Part shown: positions 36,349 to 47,023 of the stretch, piece after piece | Numbering within the stretch: position 1 is the stretch's first letter | Layout of the letters: each line of letters begins with the position of its first letter | NCBI GenBank assembly: GCA_963971535.1 | Contig: OZ020587.1 | Coordinates: 158,947,328-159,011,327, forward strand | From: Notolepis coatsorum | Lineage: Eukaryota; Chordata; Actinopteri; Aulopiformes; Paralepididae | Direction of reading: 5' to 3' | Length of the DNA: 64,000 nt | The notes under the pieces: model-generated | What the model was told of the DNA's origin: nothing | What the model saw: only the letters and a program-made list of their open reading frames with translations | The model's database searches: none | Made by a program: the position numbers and the translations under genes

Positions 36349-36453
36349 CAAGGTTTTGCGTTTTCTTTGGTCTGGTAATACATTTGCGATAAATCTGCCT
36401 CCTGGCGTTTGTCTTTGTCCAGTTTCCCGCTTCACCCTGGAGCTTGACGACTC
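36349..36453 (-). CDS. itga6: itga6 exon: furin cleavage site
   Basis: 35 codons in phase 0: ESSSSRVKRE at the start, ending RKRKTL. RVKRE aligns with RKKRE of human alpha-6, where the precursor is cleaved into a disulphide-linked heavy and light chain, so proprotein processing is likely conserved. Acceptor TTTTCAG at 36460-36454, donor GTAAGT at 36348. The rest of the exon is poorly conserved, as expected for the exposed cleavage loop. The reading frame was fixed by both neighbouring phases and by the KTLMC junction (human QTLNC). Confidence 0.9.
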
Positions 36454-37154
36454 CTGAAAACACAGCGGTTTCTGTCATTAGTGTCTCCAGTCAGAACAGA
36501 GCATGTGCTCTCATCACTCTCGACGTCTCTCAGCAAATTATAATTGTACATTGTATGGGACATTGTTAAACATTTTACAAAAGCTGAACACTTTAATCCA
36601 AACATTTTACAAAAGCTGAACACTTTTATCCAAAGCGACTTACAAGTTCTGTACGACAAGTCAGCAGGAAGGGTACAACTCTATCAGCTGAGTAACAATG
36701 TTCATCAAACAGTGCTGAAAATTGGGTGCTGCAGTGTGGAGTGCATAGCAGAGACATATTAGTATAGTAGGACTAGGAAGAGTGCATGATGGTATAAGAC
36801 AGTATATATCAATATATTTCAGATATTGATTGAAGAAGTGTGCTTGTAGTGGACGGCGAAAGATTGGACGGGTTTCGGATGAACCCAGATGAAACCCCAG
36901 CGGTTGTTGAAACTGTATTTAGATAAGCCATTCTCAACCCCCACTCAAGCAAATGCGGTAAACCGCTAGAAACAAAGGAATTCGAAAGTCACACCCCACA
37001 GATGGAACGGTCACTCACCCTACTAACAGAGATCAGAGACAGCTGGTCTAACAGAGACCAGCACAAACTGGCTAAGGAAAATATAATTACATTATATTAG
37101 ATTAGAATGAAAAACAATATTGGAATAATAACAAGATCATAGTAACCTATCTGA
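36454..37154. other. Intronic DNA with a dispersed repeat
   Basis: Bases 36543-36790 resemble 49325-49511 (CTTTTATCCAAAGCGACTTA, AAGTTCTGTA, GGGTGCTGCAGTG), a repeat frequent in fish. There is a direct duplication of AAACATTTTACAAAAGCTGA at about 36568 and 36599. The rest, including 36800-37154, has no recognisable content. Confidence 0.55.
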
Positions 37155-38132
37155 GGTATTAGAGCAAAGAAGATTTGAATACCATATAGGAATGTCAAAC
37201 TGGTTAAGTAATAAAGCTATTTCACTCTGGTTGTAAAGCTTGCTAGAATATAAAACCAAGTAACTATTAATTCAGTATACTTTATATAGGAAATCTGGTA
37301 TTAAAATATGGACAACTCCACATTGGGTAAATGCTGAATATATATGTAACTTATTACATTAACCATACAAATATAGAAAAGGTTTTAGAGTTAAGACTCT
37401 GTGCTCTTCAAGAAACCACAGCACACACCCGAGGAGAGACAGGGACGCCCCCCAGAAGATCATCTAATTGGGACCCAAGGAACAGAGAAAACTCCATATA
37501 TAGAATCAAGAAAGCTAATTGGACCAAACGTATTATTAGAATGTGCTAGGATTGGTGGGAAATCAGAGTATTTAAGACAGAACACAGTGTTAATTCAGGA
37601 GGCCAGCCAGACGCACCCACCCACCCCAGGGGGTCTGCTGGTCTCCACCGCTGCCACAGACTGTACTGCTATTTTCCGCTACGTGAGTAAACTGTATATG
37701 GAATAATCACTGTTTGTGATAACTAGAGTATCTTAGACCAGGTTTAATCATGTGGTGGCAAAGAGTAAGATAGTCTATTCCATTGATAAACATGACTACT
37801 TGTATGTGCAAACCTGTCTTGATGTGAAGAGCCACCGTGAATGGGCTATATGATTATGTAAACCTCATCAATCCTTTTGTACAATCATGTCTTATGAAAA
37901 ATGATGAATAATCCCAGTATGTAACTGATGCATTTTCACCTTTTGGCCTCTCGGCAATAAATACATGAGTTTGAATTCGAACTCTGTGGTCTGGACTGCA
38001 CGTTTATTCCTTGCTGGCTATATTGGAAGTCAGATGAGGAGACCAAATTCTATCACTTATGATCTTTCCCTCCTTCCAGATAACAACCTCATTGTACTGT
38101 GATTAATCTAATGTATTGATTTAAGAATATAC
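37155..38132 (+). repeat. LTR-like dispersed repeat, copy 2
   Basis: Collinear with 8285-9298: shared GAATATATATGTAACTT, AAATATAGAAAAGGTTTTAG, CACCCCAGGGGGT, GTGAGTAAACTG and AATAAATACATGAGTTTGAA. Promoter-like AGTATTTAAGACAG replaces the TATA box of copy 1. It lies within an itga6 intron, antisense to the gene. Confidence 0.55.
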
Positions 38133-38269
38133 CACAGACCCTCCCGGAGCTCGGATAGGAGTAGGTCTGAGGAGGCCAGAAGATGCAGAGCGTAGGGGTC
38201 TTGAGGGTGTGTAGTTAGAGACCATTGACCGGAGGTTATAATAAGTTTAAGTTTATCTATTTTATTTTA

Positions 38270-38545
38270 CCCAGGGACAGTGCACATTAATCAACATATT
38301 CAGTTTCCACATCAATGTAAATGTGCCAGAATTAGCTAATGAGCTAGTTTTCATCTGTAGTCCCTGCCTAACATGCATATCTTTATGGTGTGTGAGGAAA
38401 CCAGAATACCCAGAGGAAACACACAGAGTACGGGGAGAACATGCAAACTCCACACAGAAAGGCCCCCCGCTGGGGTTTAGAACCCAGGACCTTCTTGCTG
38501 TGAGGCAGCAGTGCTAACGACTGTGCCACCATGCTGCCCATTAAT
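38270..38545. repeat. Common fish dispersed repeat with tRNA-like end
   Basis: Contains GGGGAGAACATGCAAACTCC, GGGGTTTAGAACCCAGGACC and GTGAGGCAGCAGTGCTAACG, an arrangement familiar from many fish loci. No open frame of interest. 38546-38836 has no recognisable gene and ends in GGTTAAAGAAAGAAAG. Confidence 0.6.
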
Positions 38546-39249
38546 CATGTAGTCTATTTTACACTGTATGTGCTGTATAACTGCTATTTCTATAAGTGTC
38601 TTTTGTATTTGTAGTGTCTTCATGTATTTACATACCTTGTAATTTTATTTGTTTGTTTGTTTGACGTGTTCTAATAATTTTTCCCCTACGTCTGTATCTT
38701 TTCTATTTTATTAAAACAAAGATTGTGTCCCCTTTCTCTGTTACCCTTCGAGAGGTCCTTTTGTCCTCTCACCAGGCCGTCGTAAAAAATAATCTGTTCT
38801 TAATTGACCTGCCTGGTTAAAGAAAGAAAGAAAAAAAACAGTTTATTGTAAATGTGTATTTTTTTTTTTTAGTACAATATTTGTATTGGGTTTTACAGTA
38901 CACATTTCAGGTTTTCATTGTCGTCAGTTATTATTAATTCCTTTTCTCCACAAGATTATACGTATACCCACATACCCCCTCACCCCTCCCCTTTTCTCTC
39001 TCTTAGCATCTTTGATTTTGTTTTTACTGTTCTCATACAGAAATAATATGTACATTCATTGGTACCTCCATTAGAATAGCTCGTACACAAATATAAATAA
39101 TTGAAAAGAAAAGAAAATGTACATAAAAATAAAAATAAAGAAATAAATAAAAATAAATGACATCTTTACAACACCTTCACTGACGTGCCTCCGGTCTCTC
39201 CCGGGGTCCGGGTCACGGCTGACCGCGGGGGAGAGCGGCGGGACTCATC

Positions 39250-42200
39250 CTATAGCAGCCCTCCTATATCTTCCCTTCTCAGATATTCATTAAATGGTTT
39301 CCATATATCCTCGTAAATCTCTATATTGTTCCTGAGGATATACGTTATTCTCTCCATAGACATGCATTGTGCCATGTTTTTAATCCAAGCACCGATTGTG
39401 GGTGCGTCTATTTTCTTCCAATTGAAAGCTATTGTTCTTTTTGCCTGTAGTATAGCTAAATCAATACATTTAAATTGTTTGGTTCTCAGGTTCAGATTTA
39501 TTGGATATAAATGTAACAATATCATTTTGGAGTCTAGTGGGATATTCACTGACAGGATATCTTTGATTTTATTCACCACCTCCCCCCAGAACTTCTTGAT
39601 TTTGTCACATTCCCAAATACAATGTATAAAAGTTCCCCGATCCTTGGTACATTTAAAGCACCTATCTGGTGTGTTGCTGTTGTATTTATTCAGTTTGACA
39701 GGGGTTATATAAGTCCACATCAGCCATTTGTATTGAAGTAGTTTTAAGCTAGTGTTGGCTGTTTGTGTCTGAGCCTCCTCGCATGCTCTGTTCCAGTCCT
39801 CGTTTGATATCTCCTCTCCCAAGTCCAGCCTCCATGACTCCAATCTAGATAATGACGTCTCGTCTGAACCAGATACAATCCAGTTATAGAACATTGATAA
39901 CAGGCCTTTGCTATTGCAGTTCTTGATGATAATTTTTTCTAAAGATGAAAGTGTAGGAATTGCCAGTGATTGGTTTTGCAGAGAGGAAATGAAACTTCTC
40001 AGTTGCAAGTATTTAAAAAAAAAAATCCTTGGGATGCTGTATTTTATTGATAGTTCCTCAAAAAGTATCAAGACCCCATCTTTGTAAAGGTCAGATATTT
40101 TACTTATTCCTTCTTTTGTCCATAGTTTGAATCCGGCATCCAGTTTGCCTGGTTTAAATGAGACGTTTCCCCAGATTGGGCTGAATTGCGACATGGAGTT
40201 GTTTATTTTCATAAATTTCTTTACCTCATACCATACATTAATCATGTTGAGCACTATGGGGTGTGTAGTATGTTTTCTTAAATATTTTGGCTCAGCTGAA
40301 TACATGTATAAATGTAGTGGTAGTTGCATTGGGTATGCTTCCACTCCCATCCATGATGGTGGTTCTTCCTTAGAAAAATAAAACATTATAGTTCTCAATT
40401 GTGCAGCCAGGTAATACCAATGAAGGTTAGGACAGGTCAACCCCCCTGCATCGAATGGAAGATACAACAGAGATAGGCGGACTCTAGGACATTTCTTGCG
40501 CCATATACATTTTGAGATGAGAGACGCAATCTTTCCGAACATTCTTACCGGTGGTGCCAGAGGGATATTTTGAAATAAGTATAGGAACTTTGGTAGTATG
40601 GACATCTTTAGTATGTTTACCCTCCCTATCACAGAGATGGGCAAGAACATCCATCTCTCTATGGATTTGAATACAGAGTCTATCATAGGTTCATAGTTTA
40701 TTGATGCTATATTTTCTATTTGGGGTATTATTTTGATGCCCAGATAAGTGAAGCTGTTCGAGAGCTTGAAAGGAAATTCTTGTTGGTCAGCGTTTTTTCT
40801 CTCGTTGTCATTAAGCAGCATAAGTGATGATTTTGAGGCGTTTAGTTTATATCCGGAGATACTACCGAACTGATCAATTATATCGAGCAGTGCGGGTATC
40901 GATGTATCTAGGTTTTTTAGGAACAAAATGACATCGTCCGCAAAAAGGGCTATTCTGTGATCGTTATTACCGATTTCAATCCCATGTAGCTGTCTGTTAG
41001 CCCTGATTGCTATTGCTAACGGTTCGATAGCTAAAATGAACAGAAGCGGTGATAAAGACGAGCCTTGAGGGCAACCCCTGGTGATATTAAAGGGTTTAGA
41101 TGTCACTTCGTTTGTTAGTACCTCAGCTACAGAGTTTAGGTGTAGTAATTTGATCCAGTTACAAAAGTAATTTCCAAATCCAAATCGATCAATAACATCA
41201 AAAAGATAAGCCCATTCCACCCTATCGAAGGCCTTCTCCGCATCGAGTGAGAGAAGACCTGTGTCCCTCTCTCCTTTTTGGTTGTATAGGATGTTGAAGA
41301 CCCGTCTGACATTGTGAAATCCCTGTCTCCCTTTTATGAATCCATTTTGATCATCTCCCACTATCTCTGGGAGTACGTTCTCTATTCTTTTGGCCAAGAT
41401 TTTACTAAGGATTTTGGTGTCGTTGTTTATCAAACTTATAGGACGGAGGTTCTCGCATTTAGTATTGGTTTTGCCTGGTTTTGGGAGCAGGATAATCAGG
41501 GCCTCTTTCATTGATGCGGGTAGGTAACCATTTTCAAAGGATTCTAGGTACATTTCAAAAAGGGGGGTCACTAATTTATCTTTAAAGTGTTTATATAGGT
41601 CAATTGAGAGGCCGTCTGGTCCCGCTGTTTTTCCAGGTTTTAATGCTCCTATGGTCTCTGATATCTCTGTTATGTTTAATTGTTCGTCCAGGTTTTTTTT
41701 CTTTCTTCAGAGATTTTGGGGATGTTAAGGTTATCAAGAAATTTAGTTTGTGTATCTTCACTAATGTTATATTCTGAGCTATATAGTTTTTCATAAAAGG
41801 TTCTAAATGTTGTGTTAATCTCTAATGGATCGATTATATTATTTCCATTGCCGTCCTCTATGTTAGTGATTGTCCTCTCAGTCTGTTGTTTTTTGATGCG
41901 CCATGCAAGGAGTCTACCAGGTTTTTCTCCTTGGTCGTAATAATTCTGTTTTAGCCTCATCACATTTGCAGCAGCTTTATGTTATCTCGTTGTATTGAGT
42001 TCTGAGTATTAATAATTGTTTTGAAATGAGATGTTCGTTCTGTCCTTTCTGAAACCTTTCATTCTCAAACATTTTTATTTTGGATTCCAGATCTCTAATT
42101 TCTTTCGTTCTTTCTCTTGTCGTTCTACTTGTGTAGCTTATAATTTGACCTCTAATATATGCCTTGAAGGCTTCCCATCTAATTGTGGCTGACGTTTGAT

Positions 42201-43031
42201 TCGTGTTAATTTCAAAGTATATATCAATTTGTTCTCCCAAAAAAGTTAACATTTTGGATATTTCATCCATTTTGTTTGAAATCTCCATTTATGAGGTTTG
42301 TGTATCAGTTTTGGTTCCACATATACCATAGATACAGCTGCATGGTCTGATATGACTATGCTGTTGTGTTTACATCCTCTAATGTTAGGTAGTAGTTCTG
42401 TTGATATCAGGAAGTAGTCTATTCTGGAGTAACTTTTGTATGTACTCAAATAACAGGAAAATTCTTTCTTTGATGGATTTAGGTGCCTCCATATATCCAG
42501 TAGGTTCAGCTCTTTTATAAAATAGTGTAATGTTTTCCTGCATCTTGTGTGGGTGTTATCCACTCCGAATGATCTATCTTCCTTTGGGTCGAGGGTGCAG
42601 TTAAAGTCCCCAGCGATAATATATTTGCCTGGTAGTGTTGAGATTTTTAGAAATAGGTTATTATAGAAGTTAACGTCATCATTATTTGGTCCATATACGT
42701 TGATTAAATTGAGGTGTTCAGAGAGAAGGCGACCTTGTATAATCAAGAATCTACCATTAGGATCCTTTATCACCTCTTCAATTTGGAATGGGATAGACCT
42801 GTGTATAAGTGTCATTACACCTCTAGCATTGGTAGAGTATGATGTTGAGAAGACCTGTCCTGGCCACCTCCGTTGTATTTTAGGTGTGTCGTTCGCTAGT
42901 AAGTGTGACTCCTGTAAAAACACAATCTTGGCTTTTAGTTGTTTTATCCTGTTCATAACTTGTTTTACTTTAGTAAGCTTTTGAAGGCCTCTGCAGTTCC
43001 ATGAAATATATTCAATTAAGGTATCTGCCAT
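39250..43031 (-). pseudogene. L1/Tx1-like LINE ORF2 (endonuclease, RT, CCHC), frameshifted
   Basis: Begins at 43031 with an APE-type endonuclease that keeps its active-site boxes: SWNCRGL, FLQESH, YGPNND, IAGDFNC, SRIDYF and SDHAAV. The reverse transcriptase is intact from about 41690 to 39250: LRPISLINNDTKIL, LSLDAEKAFDRVEW (motif A), GCPQGSSLSPLLF (motif B), IALFADDVILFL (motif C). A terminal zinc-knuckle-like segment reads CFKCTKDRGTFIHCIWEC. Between 42290 and 41690 the frame changes several times, including at a T-rich homopolymer near 41695, so the copy is not translatable as one protein. Both enzyme domains are individually well kept, which suggests recent decay or sequence error at the homopolymer. 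Confidence 0.92.
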
Positions 43032-43371
43032 TTTGCATTAGTTGTTTTGTCTCCCTGAGACTGATGTAAAGATTCGGAAACAGTATAGAAATAAGAAAAA
43101 AATAAAAATAAAAACTAATAAAGTTGGTTGGTACCATAATACAGAGAGAGAAATTACCCTACCCCTAACATGCCCGAGTTGACCACTCGGGCAACCCTTA
43201 ACCCTTACTAAGTAGCTTCCTTTTCGAGCTCGAAATATGTCCACATCACTGTGAGGAATCATATTTCCTTTACCTCTACTCTATACTACCTGAGGTGTGT
43301 GACCATTGGTACAAGAGAAATCAAAAATCAAACATGAACATCAAATATAAATCAAGTGTGTGAACTGTTAA

Positions 43372-43990
43372 AGGAAAACTCCAACATTTTGGGAAATTAG
43401 CTTATTTAACATCTTCCCTGGAGTTAGACAAGAAGATACATACCTTTTTTGTCTCTGTGCGTGCATTTTAGCTTTGGGAATAGACGCTCCGTTAGCATAG
43501 CTTAGCTTCATCACTGGAAGTGAGTAGGGGCCGGAGCCTTACAGTGCCTTACAGTGTATTGCAAGGTCTGACATTGACCAAACTTGATATGCATGACCTT
43601 GGTGGGCTCTAGGTCAACTCCTGAAAAGGGGGTCAATGTCAGACTTTGCAATCAAAAGTTAGGGGGCTAATAACCCTTGCCATAATTTCAGTGTGCCCCC
43701 TAACTTTTGATTGCAAGGTCTGACATTGACCCCCTTTTCAGGAGTTGACCTAGAGCCCACCAAGGTCATGCATATCAAGTTTGGTCAATGTCAGACCTTG
43801 CAATACACTGTAAGGCACTGTAAGGCTCCGGCCCCTACTCACTTCCAGTGATGAAGCTAAGCTATGCTAACGGAGCGTCTATTCCCAAAGCTAAAATGCA
43901 CGCACAGAGACAAAAAAGGTATGTATCTTCTTGTCTAACTCCAGGGAAGATGTTAAATAAGCTAATTTCCCAAAATGTTGGAGTTCCCCT
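43372..43990. mobile_element. TTAA-flanked long-palindrome MITE, 619 bp
   Basis: Two arms of about 296 bp (43372-43667 and 43695-43990) are almost perfect reverse complements around a 27-bp loop. TTAA occurs on both outer edges (43368-43371, 43991-43994), as for piggyBac-type insertion. Termini AAGGAAAACTCCAACATTTT; remnants of the same family flank 48481-49026. Confidence 0.9.
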
Positions 43991-44123
43991 TTAAGCATTG
44001 GTATTACAGTACATATGTCTTATGTCCACCTAGAATATAACTTTTGGTACATTTGGTAAATGTGTATTTGTACCCCATGACGCCGTGTAATAATTCCAGT
44101 TTGTTAAAGAATAATGAGAAGAA

Positions 44124-44270
44124 TTATTTCTAATTGTCTTGTCATTATTATGATTATTATTGGTGAAGTACTGTCCTGTGATGTCCTGTGTATTACAGTT
44201 GTCACTGTATTATGTTGTGTTCTGTTTAATTGAACATTGAAAATAATAAAAGAAATTTATAAAAGAAAAT
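44124..44270 (+). repeat. Short retroelement 3' fragment
   Basis: 147 bp ending in an A-rich tail (AATAATAAAAGAAATTTATA), flanked by GAATAAYGAGAAGAA on both sides (44109-44123, 44271-44285). The flanking 15-bp repeat and A-rich end are those of a target-primed retroelement insertion. Family not determined. Confidence 0.6.
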
Positions 44271-44320
44271 GAATAACGAGAAGAACAGCTGTGTACCTGA
44301 ATGTGTTTGAGAGCGTTGAT
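44271..44320 (-). repeat. Partial copy of itga6 exon end and 5' splice site
   Basis: On the minus strand reads ATCAACGCTCTCAAACACAT and TCAG, then GTACACAGCTG. It matches the last 24 bases of exon 44590-44790 and its donor (one substitution in exon, one dinucleotide insertion in intron). It is part of a tandem duplication whose other copy is the true exon border. Confidence 0.88.
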
Positions 44321-44387
44321 AAAAAAAAGCAGTTTATTGTAAATGTGTATTTGTACCCCGTGATGCTGTGTAATAAGTCCAGTATGT

Positions 44388-44563
44388 TAACCCTTTCACT
44401 GCCACACTACAGAAGGTTAACCCTTTACTATCACACTGTGATAGTAAAGGGTTAACCTTCTGTAGTGTGGCAGTGAAAGGGTTAACCTGCTGTTGTGTGG
44501 CAATGAAAGGGTTAACCTTCTGTGTATTGTCGCAGTTTGGTAGTGCGGCAGTGAAAGGGTTAA
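44388..44563. repeat. TTAACCCTTTCACTGCC hairpin array
   Basis: Units GTTAACCCTTTCACTGCC and GTTAACCCTTTACTATCACA occur first in one and then in the other orientation. 44388-44482 forms a perfect hairpin with arms of nearly 50 bp around CTATCACACTGTGATAG. It ends 27 bp from the donor of exon 44590-44790. A related array is at 60793-60960. Confidence 0.9.
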
Positions 44564-44589
44564 AGGAATAACGAGAAGAACAGCTGTAC

Positions 44590-44790
44590 CTGAATGTGTT
44601 TGAGAGCATTGATCTCGGTCTCAGGGGAACAGGGCACCTCCTCCAGGCCCGTGGTGCTGACCTTCACCAGGTAGAGCAGCCACTTGCCGTCCACGTTCTC
44701 CTTGGGCCACTGGATGTTCAGGGAGGCCGTGCCGAAGATGTTCAGCGAGGCCGCACCGAAGGACTGCAGAGGCTTCCCCACGTTGTTGAT
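44590..44790 (-). CDS. itga6: itga6 exon: calf-2, with an 8-residue internal duplication
   Basis: 67 codons in phase 0. Starts INNVGKPLQS, then FGAASLNI followed directly by FGTASLNI, then QWPKENVDGKWLLYLVKV and ends INALKHIQ. Human alpha-6 has a single LGTATLNI in this place, so the fish exon carries an extra 8 residues made by a 24-bp tandem duplication (44713-44736 and 44737-44760, three mismatches). Acceptor CCTCACAG, donor GTACAG at 44589. A partial copy of the exon end and donor sits 270 bp downstream in the intron (44271-44320). The intron upstream is a tandem repeat that starts within 10 bp of the acceptor. Confidence 0.95.
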
Positions 44791-44795
44791 CTGTG

Positions 44796-45085
44796 AGGGA
44801 GTCACGCAAGAGGTCACACAAGAGGTCACACAAGAGGTCACACAAACACATCTCTATGGGTCACACAAGAGGTCACACAAACACATCTCTACAGGTCACG
44901 CAAGAGGTCAACAAGAGGTCACACAAACACATCTCTACAGGTCACGCAAGAGGTCACACAAGAGGTCACACAAACACATCTCTACGGGTCACACAAGAGG
45001 TCACACAAGAGGTCACGCAAACACATCTCTACGGGTCACACAAGAGGTCACGCAAGAGGTCATACAAACATCTCTACAGGTACAT
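44796..45085. repeat. Intronic tandem repeat (CACACAAGAGGT units)
   Basis: A 12-bp unit CACACAAGAGGT alternates with a longer unit containing CACAAACACATCTCTAC. About 290 bp in all, starting within 10 bp of the acceptor of exon 44590-44790. It lies between two coding exons and has no coding role. Confidence 0.92.
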
Positions 45086-45222
45086 TTTCGGAGATACTGT
45101 ACAAGGTTTTTGCCCGACGTCAGCGATACAAATCTCACATGGCAAACCGAATAGATGCTAATGATACAATCAGGTCAGATGACAGCTATGACAACCAGAG
45201 ATAACGAAATGTTTTTACTTAC

Positions 45223-45325
45223 CATGAATTCATAGTTAATCAAACTTCCGATGTCATCCTCAGTCTTCATGGCGCTCTCTCCTTTCACTGCCCCTCCAAA
45301 GTAAACCTGAGAAGGTCTGGCCACC
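45223..45325 (-). CDS. itga6: itga6 exon: calf-2
   Basis: 103 bp encoding VARPSQVYFGGAVKGESAMK and TEDDIGSLINYEFM. The SQVYFGG motif is characteristic of the laminin-binding alpha chains. Acceptor CCACCAG, donor GTAAGT at 45222, a near-consensus 5' splice site. The first base completes the glycine codon of the previous exon. Confidence 0.95.
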
Positions 45326-45599
45326 CTGGTGGAAAAACAAACAAAAAAGTATATATTCAATAAAAGAATGTATTGTATTGCCTATATTTATTGAGAGTAA
45401 CGTATACTATAACTGATAGGGCATACAGACCCTCATCTGCTAAAATAATATGAAAACAGGAAACAAGAAACAGGATTGGAGGTTCAAGAAAAGGGGCAGG
45501 GTTTGAAATGTTGGTAGGAAATGCATGACGTGTCGTGAGAGAATAATACTACGAGTGTTTTCAGTAAACAGTTTCAACAATAAAACGACACATAGAATG

Positions 45600-46721
45600 T
45601 AGGCCAGGTCCCGACTAAGGATTTGTATAGTCGACTTTGATTGGCCAAAATTTGCCGATAGTCGACTGGTAGTCGCCCGAATGCACACAGATTTGGATCA
45701 TTCCATTTGGGCTGTGGGGCTGCTTAATGTCTGAAGGAGTCGACTGAAGGCTTCTTGTCCTCTGCGAAAGCATGCAATTGGTCCACTGATGGATACATGT
45801 TGATATTTGTCTAGTATAGTGTGTTCATTAGATGAGGTGAAATCCTCTTTCAGTGCCTCTGTGCCCGTTTTCTTAGGCAGTCAGCCTCGCTGGTATGCGC
45901 GCCATTAGCGTTAGCCACGCTTCTAGGCCTCTTTGCTTTTGGAAATTATATATATATTAAGGCTGTCAAAGTTAACACGGTATTAACGTGTTATCGCCCG
46001 ATTCTATTAACGCCACTATTCTTTTTAACTCACGATTATCTTTTTTAAAAAAAATTTTACTAGACTTCACTCAGGTGTATTATTGATGCTCTCATTGATA
46101 CTATGTTTGTTTCTGAAGTGTGTGTGTGTGAGATATATAGAGAGAGAGAGGGGGGTGAGAGAGATGAGGAAGGGGCAAGAGAGAAAGATAGCTGGGAGAG
46201 TGTGTGTGTGAGAGAGAGAGAGAGGGGGGGTGTGTGTGAGTGAGAGAGGGGGGGGGGGGGGGGGTGATTACTCAGCCCTTGTGTGGGTGAATGTAACAAG
46301 TTCCTAACGTTTTCTTTCCCCTATTATTTCATGCACACTTTATTCATTGTTTTAAATAATTATTTTCTTTTAAGTTATTTTGTGCATCACTCTGTTTTGA
46401 ATTTGATGCAAATTTGCAATGCATGAGGGTCAACCTTTTGTGTTAAATGGCTGCATAAAGCAAGCATTTGTTGACTCGCATGTTGATAAGAGTATTAAAA
46501 CTTGGAACTTGAAAAAGATCCGTTTAAGGTAGATACATTTTTTCTTTTTAAATGCGATTAATTTGTGATTAATCGCGAGTTAACTATGGACAATCATGCG
46601 ATTAATCACGATTAAATATTTTAATCGATTGACAGCACTAATATATATATATATCTTTTTTTGTTTTGCATTCGACTAAGAGATTGGCGGTCGACTACGG
46701 CTCCTTTCGAGGTCAGCCCTA
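45600..46721. mobile_element. hAT-like element, 1122 bp, with nested hAT
   Basis: Ends TAGGCCAGGTC and the complement of TAGGGCTGACC, flanked by an exact 8-bp duplication ATAGAATG (45592-45599, 46722-46729). The interior has GTCGACT motifs near both ends. Interrupted by 45958-46640. Located between two coding exons. Confidence 0.85.
45958..46640. mobile_element. Nested hAT-like element, 683 bp
   Basis: Ends TAAGGCTGTCAA and the complement of TAGTGCTGTCAATCG, flanked by ATATATAT on both sides. Subterminal GATTAATCGCG motifs resemble those of 63295-63838. Contains a (GA)/(GT)-rich simple-repeat block at 46117-46265 with a G run. Confidence 0.8.
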
Positions 46722-46763
46722 ATAGAATGCATGAAGTACACATCTACGTATTACATGTCTTAC

Positions 46764-46841
46764 CCTGTGACTGACAGTAGCAGCTCAATCAGTACTTTGA
46801 CCTTGGCTCGCACAGTGGACATCCTCTCCTGCGTACTGGTC
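46764..46841 (-). CDS. itga6: itga6 exon: calf-2
   Basis: 78 bp: one base completing threonine, then TSTQERMSTVRAKVKVLIE and LLLSVT, then two bases of glycine. Human alpha-6 has ITAKAKVVIELLLSVSG here. Acceptor TTTTGCAG, donor GTAAGA at 46763. The codon split agrees with both neighbours. Confidence 0.95.
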
Positions 46842-47023
46842 CTGCAAAATATAAATAATATTTAATTCAACGGTCAGATATGAGAAACAAACTGTTTTCA
46901 TTAATAGATTCAAATGTATTGTCATCATACAGCACACAGGTACAGTACAACAAAAAGAGGTTTGGCATCCAACCAGAGTGCAAATGTAACAGTAAAGTGC
47001 GTAACAATATAGAGTGTAACAAG

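Larger units (their letters stand above)
38861..44055 (-). mobile_element. L1/Tx1-like LINE insertion with 13-bp target duplication
   Basis: The minus-strand element ends in a poly(A) tract (T run at 38861-38870) and is flanked by GTAAATGTGTATT at 38848-38860 and 44056-44068. The flanks outside match the undisrupted sequence at 44331-44360, which independently confirms the insertion site. It contains ORF2 (39250-43031), about 390 bp of 3' UTR and tail, about 340 bp of 5' sequence and a TTAA-flanked palindrome at 43372-43990. No ORF1 protein was recognised. Confidence 0.85.

Noticed and set aside
36260-36478. Alternative reading of the furin-site exon giving LDKDKRQEADLSQ
   Set aside because: That frame has a TGA within the exon and does not match neighbouring phases; the phase-0 frame gives RVKRE and joins to MCGNG as expected for alpha-6.
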